Shown here one piece after another: positions 43,823 to 52,800 of a DNA stretch of 64,000 nt. The stretch comes from Paraburkholderia sprentiae WSM5005. GTDB taxonomy: Bacteria; Pseudomonadota; Gammaproteobacteria; Burkholderiales; Burkholderiaceae. Positions within the stretch are counted from its first letter, which is position 1, and each line of letters begins with the position of its first letter. The DNA is taken from NCBI RefSeq assembly GCF_001865575.2, contig NZ_CP017563.2, positions 248,001-312,000 of the forward strand. The letters run 5' to 3'. Below the pieces are notes generated by a model. That model searched no databases, was not told the origin of the DNA, and was given only the letters and a program-made list of their open reading frames with translations. The translations under genes were made by a program, and so were the position numbers.

Positions 43823-44980
43823 ATGCTGACGCATTCGTTGTTTCTCGCGGGGCTTCTCGTGATGGTCATGGACCGGTTTGGCCCATCGATGTTTTCGATG
43901 AAGGGCGCTGAACATGCCAGTGCGGTGACTACAAACACTTCCCGAACCTATCTGGCGTATCCAGGCGCGCGGCTCTGCGGGTTCCTCACTTCGGCACCTA
44001 TATACGCGATAGCTTGCGCGATCAGCGCGGGCATCGTTGGCCTCGCGCAGGCTCAAGCACAGCCGCCATCGTTCGAAAGCTTCGCGGTCCCGGCCGGCAG
44101 CGCGCCGCATGACGTTGCGCCGGCGCATGACGGCACCGTGTGGTACACCGCGCAGGCGCGCGGAGTGGTCGGGCGGCTGGACCCGCGCAGCGGCAAAATC
44201 GACGCCGTCGCGCTCGGCCCCGGATCGGCGCCGCACGGCGTCATCGTCGGTCCCGATGGTGCGGCGTGGGTCACTGACGGCGGACAGAACGCAATCGTGC
44301 GCGTCGATCCGAAGACGCTTGCCGTCACGCGTTTTCCGCTGCCCAAGGACCGGTCAGACGCCAATCTGAACACCGCCGTGTTCGACAAACAGGGGCATCT
44401 CTGGTTTACCGGGCAAAGCGGCATCTACGGCGAACTCGATCCGCAGCGAGCGCGCATGCGCGTCTTCGATGCACCACGCGGCACCGGGCCCTATGGTATC
44501 TGCGCGACCCGCTCCGGGGATCTATATTTCGCGTCACTGGCTGGGAATTACGTTGGCCGCATCGACCCGACGACCGGTGCGGCACAGGTCAATGAGCCAC
44601 CAACGCCGAATCAGGGCGCGCGCCGCGTCTGGGCCGATTCCAGCGGGCGCGTCTGGGTCAGCGAATGGAACGCGGGAAAAGTCGGCGTTTTCGATCCCGC
44701 CACGCATCAATGGCGCGAATGGCGACTGCCCGGCAACCATCCGCACGCGTACGCGATATTCGTCGACGACCAGGATATCGTCTGGCTCAGTGAATGGAGC
44801 GCTAACGCGCTAGTGCGCTTTGATCCGCGTGCCGAGCGGTTCGACGTGTTGCCGCTGCCGCGTGACCACGCGAACGTGCGTCAGATGATGGGCCGTCCGG
44901 GCGAACTCTGGCTGTCCGAATCAGGCACCGATCACCTGCTGCTCTACCGCTCCCGTGCAGCCGACCCTAGCGGGCAGTGA
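43823..44980 (+). CDS. Virginiamycin B lyase-like seven-bladed propeller protein
   Basis: A 385-residue protein with GGAGG before the ATG. A signal-like stretch (PIYAIACAISAGIVGLAQAQA) ends near residue 80; an N-terminal hydrophobic segment precedes it. Repeats of the Vgb propeller follow: APAHDGTVWYTAQARGVVGRLDP, GPDGAAWVTDGGQNAIVRVDP, DKQGHLWFTGQSGIYGELDP and DSSGRVWVSEWNAGKVGVFDP. Vgb linearises streptogramin B, but most relatives are lactonase-like or structural propellers of unknown role, so antibiotic resistance should not be assumed. Confidence 0.82.
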   Translation: MLTHSLFLAGLLVMVMDRFGPSMFSMKGAEHASAVTTNTSRTYLAYPGARLCGFLTSAPIYAIACAISAGIVGLAQAQAQPPSFESFAVPAGSAPHDVAPAHDGTVWYTAQARGVVGRLDPRSGKIDAVALGPGSAPHGVIVGPDGAAWVTDGGQNAIVRVDPKTLAVTRFPLPKDRSDANLNTAVFDKQGHLWFTGQSGIYGELDPQRARMRVFDAPRGTGPYGICATRSGDLYFASLAGNYVGRIDPTTGAAQVNEPPTPNQGARRVWADSSGRVWVSEWNAGKVGVFDPATHQWREWRLPGNHPHAYAIFVDDQDIVWLSEWSANALVRFDPRAERFDVLPLPRDHANVRQMMGRPGELWLSESGTDHLLLYRSRAADPSGQ

Positions 44981-45051
44981 CGACACACTGCACCGCAACG
45001 GTAATTCCACAGTGCACTGCGCCCCGTGCGCAGGCTGGCCACGACTGTGTT

Positions 45052-45471
45052 TTAGAGCAGATCGAGAGTTCGCGGATCGGCTTCTCCGCCGAAATACTTG
45101 CGCAAAGCTTCGACAAATACGTCGTTGTCGTTGGTGGCGCGCGCGAACAGGGTGACCGACGAGCGAAACTTGAGGTAATCCGGATACCCGAAAATCTCCT
45201 CGATGGAGCGGTCGCCGACAAGGTTGACCAGTTGCGTCGTTTCGCGCAGCCGTGGGCCGAGTATCGGGTGGCGCAGATAAGCTTGCGCCTCGGCCAGCGA
45301 CGAAAGCGCGAATCGCTGAGCCATTGCGCTTGCGCCGAGCCCCTGGATCTGGGGAAACACAAACCACATCCAGTGGCTTTGCTTACGTCCATGCTTCAGT
45401 TCATCGCATACCTGGGCGTATACCGGGTTCTGTGCATCGAGGAAGCGCTGAAAGTCATCGAAATCGTTCAT
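45052..45471 (-). CDS. DUF1810 family protein
   Basis: A 139-residue cytoplasmic protein from the ATG at 45471 with GGAG nearby. DUF1810 marks are FDDFQRFLDAQNPVYAQVCDELKHGRKQSHWMWFVFPQIQGLG and GPRLRETTQLV, with the DYLKFRSSVTLFA segment near the C-terminus. Function is unknown; the family is widespread and compact. Convergent with the Vgb-like gene. Confidence 0.87.
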   Translation of the reverse strand: MNDFDDFQRFLDAQNPVYAQVCDELKHGRKQSHWMWFVFPQIQGLGASAMAQRFALSSLAEAQAYLRHPILGPRLRETTQLVNLVGDRSIEEIFGYPDYLKFRSSVTLFARATNDNDVFVEALRKYFGGEADPRTLDLL

Positions 45472-45779
45472 TTCATACTCCGCGGCGGGCATGAAACCTA
45501 TCGTTGAATTACGATTCTCCCACCTGTTTTCCAGCCGGGTACGCGGCGCGACTGTTATAAGCGGTGCCAATGCCAATGGCCACACCGAACTACAATAATT
45601 CAACCGGTCCGAACCCGCTCCATCCGAACTCGGGTTACACAGGTCATGGGGCGGCTGTGCGCTGACTATCCGTCTGCGTTGGCGGGCCGTTTAGCTGCAC
45701 TCCCGGCAGAGCGGCAGTGCGCGACTGGGCCGCTCGCAGCAGGGCATGGGCGACGACAAGCACAGGAGGGACTATGCGG

Positions 45780-46823
45780 TCTGAAGACCGGCGTGCGCCT
45801 GAGACGTTATGCAATCACGGCGATGGCCGTCATCGCAGGTCTAATTGTCGTCGGACGCATTACCGGGATCCTGGTCGACTGGCCGTGGTTCTCTTCGATC
45901 GGCTATGGTGGCGCTTTCTGGACCATGCTTTCCGCGAGAGCGCTACTGTTTGCGGCGGTGTTCGCAGTCTCTGCGTACGCGATATGGCGGTCCGGGATGT
46001 TGGCGCATCGTTACGCGAGGGGCGTCAATATCTTGCGAGCGGAAGCAGCCGCACCGCGGCGCGCGACGGAAGTTGCTGGCGATCTGTCCGGACTGCTCGC
46101 GCCGCGCGTTCCGTGGCGCGCCACCATTGCCTGCGCAGCGGTCGTCATTGGGCTGCTTATCGCGGCTAGCGAAGTCTCTGTTCGGCAGTTCGTTTGTGTC
46201 CGCGGTGATCTATCCATCGCTGTTTCAGCGCTTCTATGTCAAACCGAGCGAGCTGAAACTGGAAACACCCTATATGGAGCGCACTATCGCGCTAACGCGA
46301 CAGGCTTACGGCCTTGCGAAGATCGAGGTTAAACCGTTTGAGGCCGGTCTTTCCCAAGGACAAACTGGTCTATGGGCCGTTTCAGATCGAAGCACGGATT
46401 CAGCAGAATACCGAAATCTCGCAGCAGATCCTCACTGTGAACCGAATGGGCTCTCGGGTCATCCGCGGTCATCTTGTGGTAGTGCCGATCGAGAACTCGA
46501 TCCTCTACGTGTCTCCGCTCTATTTGCGCGCGGCGTCCGGTCAGTTGCCGGAGTTGAAGCGGGTGATTGCCGCCCATGGCGACCGGGTGGTGATGGAGGA
46601 CAGCCTGGGTGAAGCGCTTGCGGCGTTCTTCAAGGAGACCGCGTAGGCCGCATCGCCGCACCGGGGCACAGTGGACGCTCGCGCGCGAGAGGCACTTGCC
46701 CACTATGACCGCGCCATCGAGCTACTAAAGGCGGGAGACTGGAGCGGCTTCGGCGCGGAACTGGATGCCCTCCGGCCGCTGCTCGAGGCACTCGGTGCCG
46801 GCCGTTCCGATGATCGGAAATGA
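45780..46823 (+). pseudogene. Collapsed UPF0182 (COG1615) membrane protein gene
   Basis: Pieces of a normally 900-1000-residue membrane protein lie in order but in different frames: the N-terminal helices RRYAITAMAVIAGLIVVGRI and WPWFSSIGYGGAFWTMLSARAL (to about 46170), the core VIYPSLFQRFYVKPSELKLETP and RTIALTRQAYGLAKIE (46205-46340), the C-terminal YGPFQIEARIQQNTEISQQI and VVVPIENSILYVSPLYLRA (46365-46640), and the tail AHYDRAIELLKAGDWSGFG (to 46823). Large internal stretches are missing and frames shift, so it is a decayed gene. Confidence 0.82.
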
Positions 46824-46898
46824 CCAGGGGAAATTAGCCGGGTCCGCGCTGCCTGGCGGGTGGCGTGGCTGCGTGAATCGCTCAAAGCTGTGCGTCGA

Positions 46899-47360
46899 TC
46901 AATGCGGTTCGCCGAGGCAAGCGTCGGCAACATCGACGATCGGCTCGTCGTCGGCGTGAGCTTGAGGAAACCGGTCAACGCACTTGATCTGAACGTAGGT
47001 CCACCACGTTCCCGGTGGATCGTGACCCAGCCACATCAAAGTGGCTGCAACCTTGGTGCGCAATCCCCACTGCCGCCAGTCAGCACCTGTTGGCGAAAAG
47101 TTTCCGTGAATGTCCGTGTACAGGTTGCGGTCCAATCCGTACTGCCTTAGATAGGGCGGATTGATGCGCTCCTCGGGCGTAGCCGGCTCGCCACGCGCGA
47201 TGTCTGCTTGCGCTGTTGCCGTATCCCGGCGGAAATCGCTCACCGCATGACCGATCACCGCCAGTTCGAACAGCAATGCCCCGCCAACTGCCATGCGGGT
47301 CACAATGGTGCAGAGCGAGAGCGCCCAAAGTACCCGCCTTCTGGTCGTCGGTGTCTTCAT
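46899..47360 (-). CDS. Hypothetical membrane-anchored protein
   Basis: A 153-residue protein from the ATG at 47360. It has one N-terminal hydrophobic segment (VLWALSLCTIVTRMAVGGALLFEL) and a periplasmic-looking remainder with GADWRQWGLRTKVAATLMW and two cysteines. I recognise no family. Its ATG overlaps a stop (TGATG) that ends an upstream coding remnant, so it was probably the second gene of an operon whose first gene is mostly lost. Confidence 0.55.
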   Translation of the reverse strand: MKTPTTRRRVLWALSLCTIVTRMAVGGALLFELAVIGHAVSDFRRDTATAQADIARGEPATPEERINPPYLRQYGLDRNLYTDIHGNFSPTGADWRQWGLRTKVAATLMWLGHDPPGTWWTYVQIKCVDRFPQAHADDEPIVDVADACLGEPH

Positions 47361-47513
47361 CACTCGCGACGTCCTTCCGGCATTGGATTTGCCGCCATGC
47401 CGGGCGCCTCTACCCTTTGTAGAATGTCAAACGCCTTTTCGGCATCGCCCAGCGAGTCGACCGCGAGATGCTGGTCGACAGCAACATGCCGCAAGACGCA
47501 AGACGCAAGACGC
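47361..47513 (-). pseudogene. C-terminal coding remnant with 7-bp tandem repeat at its head
   Basis: The minus strand is open for HVAVDQHLAVDSLGDAEKAF and on to a TGA at 47361 that overlaps the next ATG, as in a coupled operon. A 7-bp unit GCAAGAC is repeated three times at 47491-47511, and the frame meets a stop about 40 bases further upstream. I read it as the tail of a lost gene; too short to name. Confidence 0.4.
47491..47513. repeat. 7-bp tandem repeat, three copies
   Basis: GCAAGAC is repeated three times followed by GC. The unit is not a multiple of three, so copy-number change would shift a reading frame. It sits at the edge of a gene remnant, so it may mark a deletion junction. Confidence 0.6.
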
Positions 47514-47683
47514 TTAATACCTTTGGAAGGCCGCCTCGGACCTCATTAGAAAAAATCTACTTGACGAACGGCACACGGGCAAGGCCTGTCGGACTCCGCG
47601 CCGGTCGGCAATCTGCGTCCAACTTGCTGCTATTGCGCATCTGTATCAAGATCAAGTCGCCTCATCACGAACAGGCGACTCCC

Positions 47684-47899
47684 ATGACAGACGATCCCGA
47701 TCCCGATTCCGATGCTGCTGCCGATCCCGACCAACTGAAAGCCCCGGGCGGCATGACCTTGCGGCAAATCCACGAACAGGTGCGGAGCTCCGCCCAACGC
47801 GACCGCGAAGTACAGACTCGGCGCAATTCACCCGCGCCGCCGCAAAGCCGGTGGCAGCGGTGGGTGCGCTACGTATGGGGCCGCAGCGGGCGGCGCTAA
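47684..47899 (+). CDS. Small hypothetical protein
   Basis: A 71-residue protein from the ATG at 47684, acidic at the start (MTDDPDPDSDAAADPDQ) and basic at the end (WQRWVRYVWGRSGRR), with MTLRQIHEQVRSSAQRDREV between. No known domain and only a weak ribosome site. The region just upstream holds short repeats and gene remnants. Confidence 0.4.
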   Translation: MTDDPDPDSDAAADPDQLKAPGGMTLRQIHEQVRSSAQRDREVQTRRNSPAPPQSRWQRWVRYVWGRSGRR

Positions 47900-48111
47900 C
47901 CGCAGTTTGGAGTGAATGACAATAGTGGCCGATCTCTGCCTCAGATTGCACCGTGACATCCTCACTGCATTTGCCCGGCTACCCATTTGGGTGGTGTGCG
48001 CCCTCCGTCCTTCTGTCATTGTGAACACGTCGTCGTAACGCTACCTGGACAGGTGAGCAAACGACTACGCGGGGCACAAGCAGGTCGCACGCATTTGGCA
48101 GGGGAATTGAA

Positions 48112-49050
48112 ATGGAAACCACATCCTCAAGCGGAAATCCTTTGATGGATCTGTCGGACAATCTGGCAGACATTGTCACGCGAGTCGGGCGGAGCGTCGT
48201 GGCAGTACACGGCCGACATCGCATGCCGTCGAGTGGGGTAATCTGGCGACATGGCGTCGTCGTGACGGCTGCGCACACGATCAGGCGTGAGGACGGGATC
48301 GAAGTTACATTGACCGACGGCCGTACGGTCGCCGCAGTCCTCGCGGGCCTGGATCTGGGGTCCGACGTCGGCGTGCTGAAACTGGACGGCGCGGACATGG
48401 ACCCAATCGATTCCGGCGATGCCCACTCACTGAAGCCGGGTCACCTTGCGCTCGCCGTCGCACGTGCGGACGATTCCGGCATCAGCGCTGATTTTGGCGT
48501 GATCGGCAGCATAGGTGGTCCCTGGCGCACGTGGAAAGGCGGACAACTCGACGCGTTCGTGCGATTGGACGGCGGTCTGCGCCCAGGTTTCTCCGGGGCG
48601 GCCCTCGCGGATATGCGCGGGCAGGTCATGGGCATCTGCACCTCGGCACTGATGCGCGGCGCCGGTATGGTGATTCCGGGGATGACGGTGGAGCGTGTCA
48701 CCGATGAACTGCTGGCTAAAGGGCACGTCTCACGCGGCTACCTTGGCGTCGGCACACAGCAGGTCGCCCTGCTGGATGCCTGGGTCAATAAAATGAACCT
48801 GTCATTCAGCAGTGGATTGCTGATCAATTCGCTTGCGCAGGGCGGTCCTGCGGAGCAGGCGGGCGTGCTGATAGGCGATGTACTGATCGAACTGGACGGC
48901 AAGCCTTGCCGCGACATTGGCGACGTGAGTGCCGCACTTGGCTCCGCAAACATTGGGCAGCAGTTGCAAATCGCCTTGATCCGAGGTGGCGAACGCCACG
49001 CGTGTTCGATAACAGTGGGCGAACGACCTCGACGGAATTCGTGCAGGTAA
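48112..49050 (+). CDS. Trypsin-like (HtrA/S1C-type) serine protease with PDZ domain, no signal peptide
   Basis: A 312-residue protein with AGGGG upstream of the ATG. The triad is H55 (VVTAAHTIRR), D85 (LGSDVGVLKL) and S161 (RPGFSGAALAD; the usual GNSGGPL is altered but Ser is kept). A PDZ domain spans about 215-300 (SSGLLINSLAQGGPAEQAGV, IGDVLIELDGKP). Unlike DegP/DegQ it has no signal peptide or membrane anchor, so it should act in the cytoplasm unless exported otherwise. A LuxR-type response regulator gene follows 18 bp downstream, in the same direction. Confidence 0.87.
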   Translation: METTSSSGNPLMDLSDNLADIVTRVGRSVVAVHGRHRMPSSGVIWRHGVVVTAAHTIRREDGIEVTLTDGRTVAAVLAGLDLGSDVGVLKLDGADMDPIDSGDAHSLKPGHLALAVARADDSGISADFGVIGSIGGPWRTWKGGQLDAFVRLDGGLRPGFSGAALADMRGQVMGICTSALMRGAGMVIPGMTVERVTDELLAKGHVSRGYLGVGTQQVALLDAWVNKMNLSFSSGLLINSLAQGGPAEQAGVLIGDVLIELDGKPCRDIGDVSAALGSANIGQQLQIALIRGGERHACSITVGERPRRNSCR

Positions 49051-49068
49051 AGTCCGGGAAGCGACGAA

Positions 49069-49737
49069 ATGTCGGATGGACAGACGGTACAGACGGCGCC
49101 GTTACGGGTCGCCGTGATTGCGACATCGTGGCAAGAGCGCGTAAGCCTGCAAGCGCTCGTCGAGGCGAACCCGGCATTTGAGTTCCTGGGTAGCGCAGCC
49201 GACGCCGAAAAGCTCGTCGATTGCCTCGCCGGATCGGTGCCGGATGTGGTCGTCACCGACATCGCGCCGGAGGCGAGCGACGCGCTCAAGACGCTATTCG
49301 AACTCTCGCACGCGTTACCGTCGCTGGTCCTGTTGAGCGACGACCCGGACAGCGACTGGATCCTCGATGCGTTGCCCGCCGATGCGGCGGCGATCCTGCC
49401 GCGCAACGCGATGCCAGCTGAAATCGTCGTGTCCATCGAAGCCGTCGCCGCAGGCCTTTGTGTGGTGACGCGCGACGTCCTCGTAAGGTTGCTGGCCGGA
49501 ACGAGAGCGCCGCGCCAGAAGCTATCCGGCGAACCGCTCGAAGCCTTGACGTTACGAGAGATTGGCGTGCTGGCGATGCTCGCGGACGGACTCGGGAACA
49601 AGGAGATTGCGCGGCAACTCGACATTTCGGACAACACCGTCAAATTTCACCTCTCCTCCATCTTTGGCAAACTCGGCGCGACCAACCGCACGGAAGCGGT
49701 GATGCTCGGCATGCGGCACGGATTCATCATGGTGTAA
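49069..49737 (+). CDS. LuxR-family response regulator
   Basis: A 222-residue protein. A receiver-like N-terminal domain has the phosphoacceptor region PDVVVTDIAP (D64) but is degenerate elsewhere (VAVIATSWQER where acidic residues are usual). The C-terminal LuxR HTH is LTLREIGVLAMLADGLGNKEIARQL with DNTVKFHLSSIFGKLGATNR. No histidine kinase gene is near. Pairing with the protease gene suggests a shared stress or signalling role (inference). Confidence 0.88.
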   Translation: MSDGQTVQTAPLRVAVIATSWQERVSLQALVEANPAFEFLGSAADAEKLVDCLAGSVPDVVVTDIAPEASDALKTLFELSHALPSLVLLSDDPDSDWILDALPADAAAILPRNAMPAEIVVSIEAVAAGLCVVTRDVLVRLLAGTRAPRQKLSGEPLEALTLREIGVLAMLADGLGNKEIARQLDISDNTVKFHLSSIFGKLGATNRTEAVMLGMRHGFIMV

Positions 49738-50073
49738 ACAGATTCGACGACATGCCGCCAATCAACAGATGCGCCGCCGCCGTCGCGGCGCGAGCGATTG
49801 ATTACGGGGTTGGCACGACTGCTCCAAAAGGGCAACTATGTGTTGATTCATCCCATACCCCGACCTTTTTCGTCGCATGCGACGAATGTTCGCGACAGGA
49901 AAACCGGCAAGATGCCGATGGCGCCCCGTCCCGGACGCCGAAAACGGTACATCGGCCTGGTTGTCGTCGAAAAGTGCCAATTTCCGATCGAACGTTGATT
50001 CGCTCTGCCATTAGCGATACCTTTACATCTATTCTGGTCGTCGGGTTCTGGTCAGCGAAGGGGGAACTGTTTC
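49738..50073. other. Intergenic region, nothing recognised
   Basis: 336 bp between the response-regulator and the ribonuclease-like gene. No gene with a ribosome site, no strong repeat and no clear terminator is seen. It should hold the promoter of the ribonuclease-like gene. Confidence 0.4.
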
Positions 50074-50544
50074 GTGAAGAGAGCGTGGGCTTTCTCCTGC
50101 ATCGTCGCATTGAGCGCGATCCTCGGGGGATGCGGCAAGCAGGCATCGCAAAACGCCACCGAGGCATCGAGCGCGTCCGCAAGCCAGGCGCCGGTTCTGC
50201 CATCCCAGAGCGCGAGCGATGCAAACGCCGCATCAGGCGCGCAAGGGGCGGGCGCGCTGGCCACCGTCACCACGACCCAATTGCCGGGAGAGGCAGCCGA
50301 AACACTGCGGTTGATCAAAACGGGCGGCCCCTTCCCGTTCAGCGACGACGGCGTCCTGTTCCGTAACAGTGCGCTTTTGCTGCCGAAGCATCCGCGCGGC
50401 TACTACCACACCTACACCGTTCGCACGCCGGGCGCGAATGATCGCGGGCAGCGTCGGATCGTATGTGGTGGACCGCGCAGGCAGACCGGCGAGTGCTATT
50501 ACACCGACGATTACTACGCCAGTTTCAAGCGCATTGCAGAATAA
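50074..50544 (+). CDS. Barnase/RNase N1-T1 family lipoprotein lacking catalytic residues
   Basis: A 156-residue protein with a lipoprotein signal (ALSAILGGC, Cys20), a Ser/Ala-rich linker and a microbial guanyl-specific RNase domain from residue 70 (LPGEAAETLRLIKTGGPFPF, GYYHTYTVRTPGANDRGQRR). Compared with RNase Sa, the arginines of the active site remain (R124, R128), but the general base Glu54 is Thr113, the general acid His85 is Tyr147, and the guanine-binding Arg-Glu pair is Ser99-Ala100. It should be inactive as a nuclease. No barstar-type inhibitor gene is adjacent. A binding or decoy role is possible. Confidence 0.85.
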   Translation: MKRAWAFSCIVALSAILGGCGKQASQNATEASSASASQAPVLPSQSASDANAASGAQGAGALATVTTTQLPGEAAETLRLIKTGGPFPFSDDGVLFRNSALLLPKHPRGYYHTYTVRTPGANDRGQRRIVCGGPRRQTGECYYTDDYYASFKRIAE

Positions 50545-50941
50545 AGACGGAATTGACTTCATGAGCAGACGCAGTCCGCGGGCTGACCGCGGCGTCGCGA
50601 GTCATCTTTTCACTAGCGGTGACGGCGCCTGTTTCGGCGCGTATTGCGGCAACACGTAACGGATCGCTGAGCGGCATTCGGCAGAACAAGAACGCCCCGG
50701 GCTTCCTGTCAAGGAAACGCCGGGGCGTTGCGTTTGCAGAGTCCGAGCCGCAACGGCTCGTTCAGTGACAGCGATGAACGCCCAAGCCATTGCGATGAGC
50801 CGGTGGTGTTTCGTCAATCAGAAAACCTGAAGGCAGCCATCAGAACTATGAGATTTTCCTGCCGCGGCGCTTCTGCGATAGTTGTTCTCAGCCGTTGTGC
50901 TGGATATCCGTACCGCGCGTCGTCGACCAGGGAGAATCTGC
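50545..50941. other. Intergenic region with a terminator hairpin
   Basis: 397 bp after the ribonuclease-like gene. It holds the hairpin at 50691-50729 and no supported gene; the promoter of the NDH-2 gene must lie in its right part. Confidence 0.4.
50691..50729 (+). terminator. Hairpin downstream of the ribonuclease-like gene
   Basis: Exact 10-bp arms AACGCCCCGG (50691-50700) and CCGGGGCGTT (50720-50729) around a 19-base loop, followed by GCGTTTGC. The short T run makes it a moderate terminator candidate. Confidence 0.5.
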
Positions 50942-52288
50942 ATGCATCGTTTTGTGATCGTGGGAGGAGGAGCGGGCGGAATCGAACTCGCAACGAGGCT
51001 AGGCGATCGCTATGGCGGTCGGCGAAGAAGCGGCGCACAACGTGCGTCCATCACGTTGATCGACCGCAACCCGACGCATATCTGGAAGCCCCTGTTGCAC
51101 GAGGTCGCAGCGGGAAGTCTGGATCCGTTCGCACAGGAACTGGCGTATGCCGCGCAAGCCCAGTGGCACGGTTTCCAGTTCGTGCAGGGCGAACTTGTCG
51201 GACTGAATCGTGGCTCGAGGCACGTTCTGCTCTCGCCCCTGCTCGATGACGACGGAACCGAGCTGGTGCCGCCGCGCCGGATCGAGTACGACTCGTTGAT
51301 TCTTGCCATCGGTAGTACAACACACTATTTCGGAGTGCCGGGCGCGGCGGAAAACTCGCTCGCACTTGATACCGTCGCTCACGCGGAGCGCTTTCGCAAG
51401 CGCCTGATCGCAGCTTGTATTCGCGCCGAACAACGAGAAAGCGCGGAGGGGAGTGCTTGCGCAACGCTTGCCGACCGCACACCTCGTGTCCAGGTTGCGA
51501 TCGTCGGAGGGGGCGCTACAGGCGTGGAATTGTCCGCCGAGTTGCGCAACACGGCGAAGGTACTCTCATCATACGGCCTGCATCGACTCGACCCCACACA
51601 CGACGTCGGAATCATGCTGATTGAAGCAGGTCCTCGGATTCTGCCAGCGTTGAAAGAACGCGTATCGACCGCCGCAGCCGGCTTGCTGGGCAAACTCAAC
51701 GTCAAGTTGATGGTCGACGAGCGGGTCGCGGAGATCACGCCCGGACTGATCCGCACGAAAAACGGCAAGACCATCCGTGCGGATCTCACAGTGTGGGCCG
51801 CAGGCATCAAGGCACCTGCGGTGCTTTCAACGCTCGATGGGCTCACCGTCAATCATCTGGGACAACTCAATGTGCGCCGCACGCTTCAGACCAGTGTCGA
51901 CGACCATGTCTTCGCATTCGGCGATTGCGCGGCCTGTCCATGGTTGGGTTACGAGCGCAATGTTCCCCCGCGCGCTCAGGCGGCGCATCAGCAGGCATCT
52001 TTTTTAGTCAAGGCACTTGCGCGACGCATCGACGGACAAAAGCTTCCGGAGTTTGCCTATCGCGATCTCGGCTCGCTGGTATCGCTCGGGCACGCGAATG
52101 CGGTGGGGAGTCTGATGGGCGGGCTTATCGGCGGCAGCATGCTCGTGGACGGACTGCTTGCTCGCTTCATGTACCTGTCGCTATATCGGATGCATGTTGC
52201 AGCGCTGCATGGCTATGCACGCATGATCGTCAATACGCTCGCGCATCGACTCCGCCGAAGCACGGCGCCGCACGTCAAGCTGCACTGA
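50942..52288 (+). CDS. Type II NADH dehydrogenase / NAD(P)/FAD-dependent oxidoreductase
   Basis: A 448-residue protein from the ATG at 50942 with GGGAG upstream. Two Rossmann motifs are visible, IVGGGAGGIELATRLG (FAD) and AIVGGGATGVELSAEL (NADH), plus DHVFAFGDCAACPW (FAD-ribose contact) and PRAQAAHQQASFLVKAL of NDH-2. The C-terminus ends in a basic amphipathic stretch, as expected for monotopic membrane attachment. It passes electrons from NADH to quinone without proton pumping. No operon partner is seen. Confidence 0.9.
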   Translation: MHRFVIVGGGAGGIELATRLGDRYGGRRRSGAQRASITLIDRNPTHIWKPLLHEVAAGSLDPFAQELAYAAQAQWHGFQFVQGELVGLNRGSRHVLLSPLLDDDGTELVPPRRIEYDSLILAIGSTTHYFGVPGAAENSLALDTVAHAERFRKRLIAACIRAEQRESAEGSACATLADRTPRVQVAIVGGGATGVELSAELRNTAKVLSSYGLHRLDPTHDVGIMLIEAGPRILPALKERVSTAAAGLLGKLNVKLMVDERVAEITPGLIRTKNGKTIRADLTVWAAGIKAPAVLSTLDGLTVNHLGQLNVRRTLQTSVDDHVFAFGDCAACPWLGYERNVPPRAQAAHQQASFLVKALARRIDGQKLPEFAYRDLGSLVSLGHANAVGSLMGGLIGGSMLVDGLLARFMYLSLYRMHVAALHGYARMIVNTLAHRLRRSTAPHVKLH

Positions 52289-52375
52289 GCAACAGTTCGT
52301 TGTAGATGGCGGAAGTGTCTGGCCGCGACAGGTCAAGCAACCGGTTCTAATCACCAGCAAGATAGAGAGAACATC

Positions 52376-52573
52376 ATGGATAACTTCGATTTATCGCCCG
52401 TCAGCGTCGACTTGAGCAAAGGCGACACGCGCGCTCGAAACGGTAAGGATGGTTCCGAAAAACGTCTTCGCTCGTCATATAGATCGTTTCTCGCGTCAAC
52501 GGTAGCAACGATTGCCTCGAATGTGCCTGAGAGACCGGACGTGTCGTCCGCCGCTGTCCTTGGCTATAACTGA
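52376..52573 (+). CDS. Small hypothetical protein
   Basis: A 65-residue protein with AGAGAGAA upstream of the ATG (MDNFDLSPVSVDLSKGD). It is polar with a basic centre (GSEKRLRSSYRSFL) and no signal peptide or membrane segment. I recognise no family. It lies 87 bp after the NDH-2 gene. Confidence 0.35.
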   Translation: MDNFDLSPVSVDLSKGDTRARNGKDGSEKRLRSSYRSFLASTVATIASNVPERPDVSSAAVLGYN

Positions 52574-52800
52574 CACGCGTCGTCTGCATATGAAAGCGGC
52601 GGTTCAGGCCCAAGCCGCGACCGATCTCTGCTGGCCATCGTTCGGCCGTTTCAGACGCTTGCTAGTCACCAATCGCCTCATACCACGCCAAAACGCGCCC
52701 ATGGAGCCGGACGTTAGTCGACTGTAATGCCAGCGACTCTCCACGTTCATGGAGTGGCTCTCAGGTCTTACCGTTGTAACCAACGGTAAGGAGGCGGCAA

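Noticed and set aside
43823..44980. Antibiotic (streptogramin) resistance gene
   Set aside because: The propeller repeats match the Vgb fold, but most such homologues in proteobacteria are not resistance enzymes; no supporting context is present.
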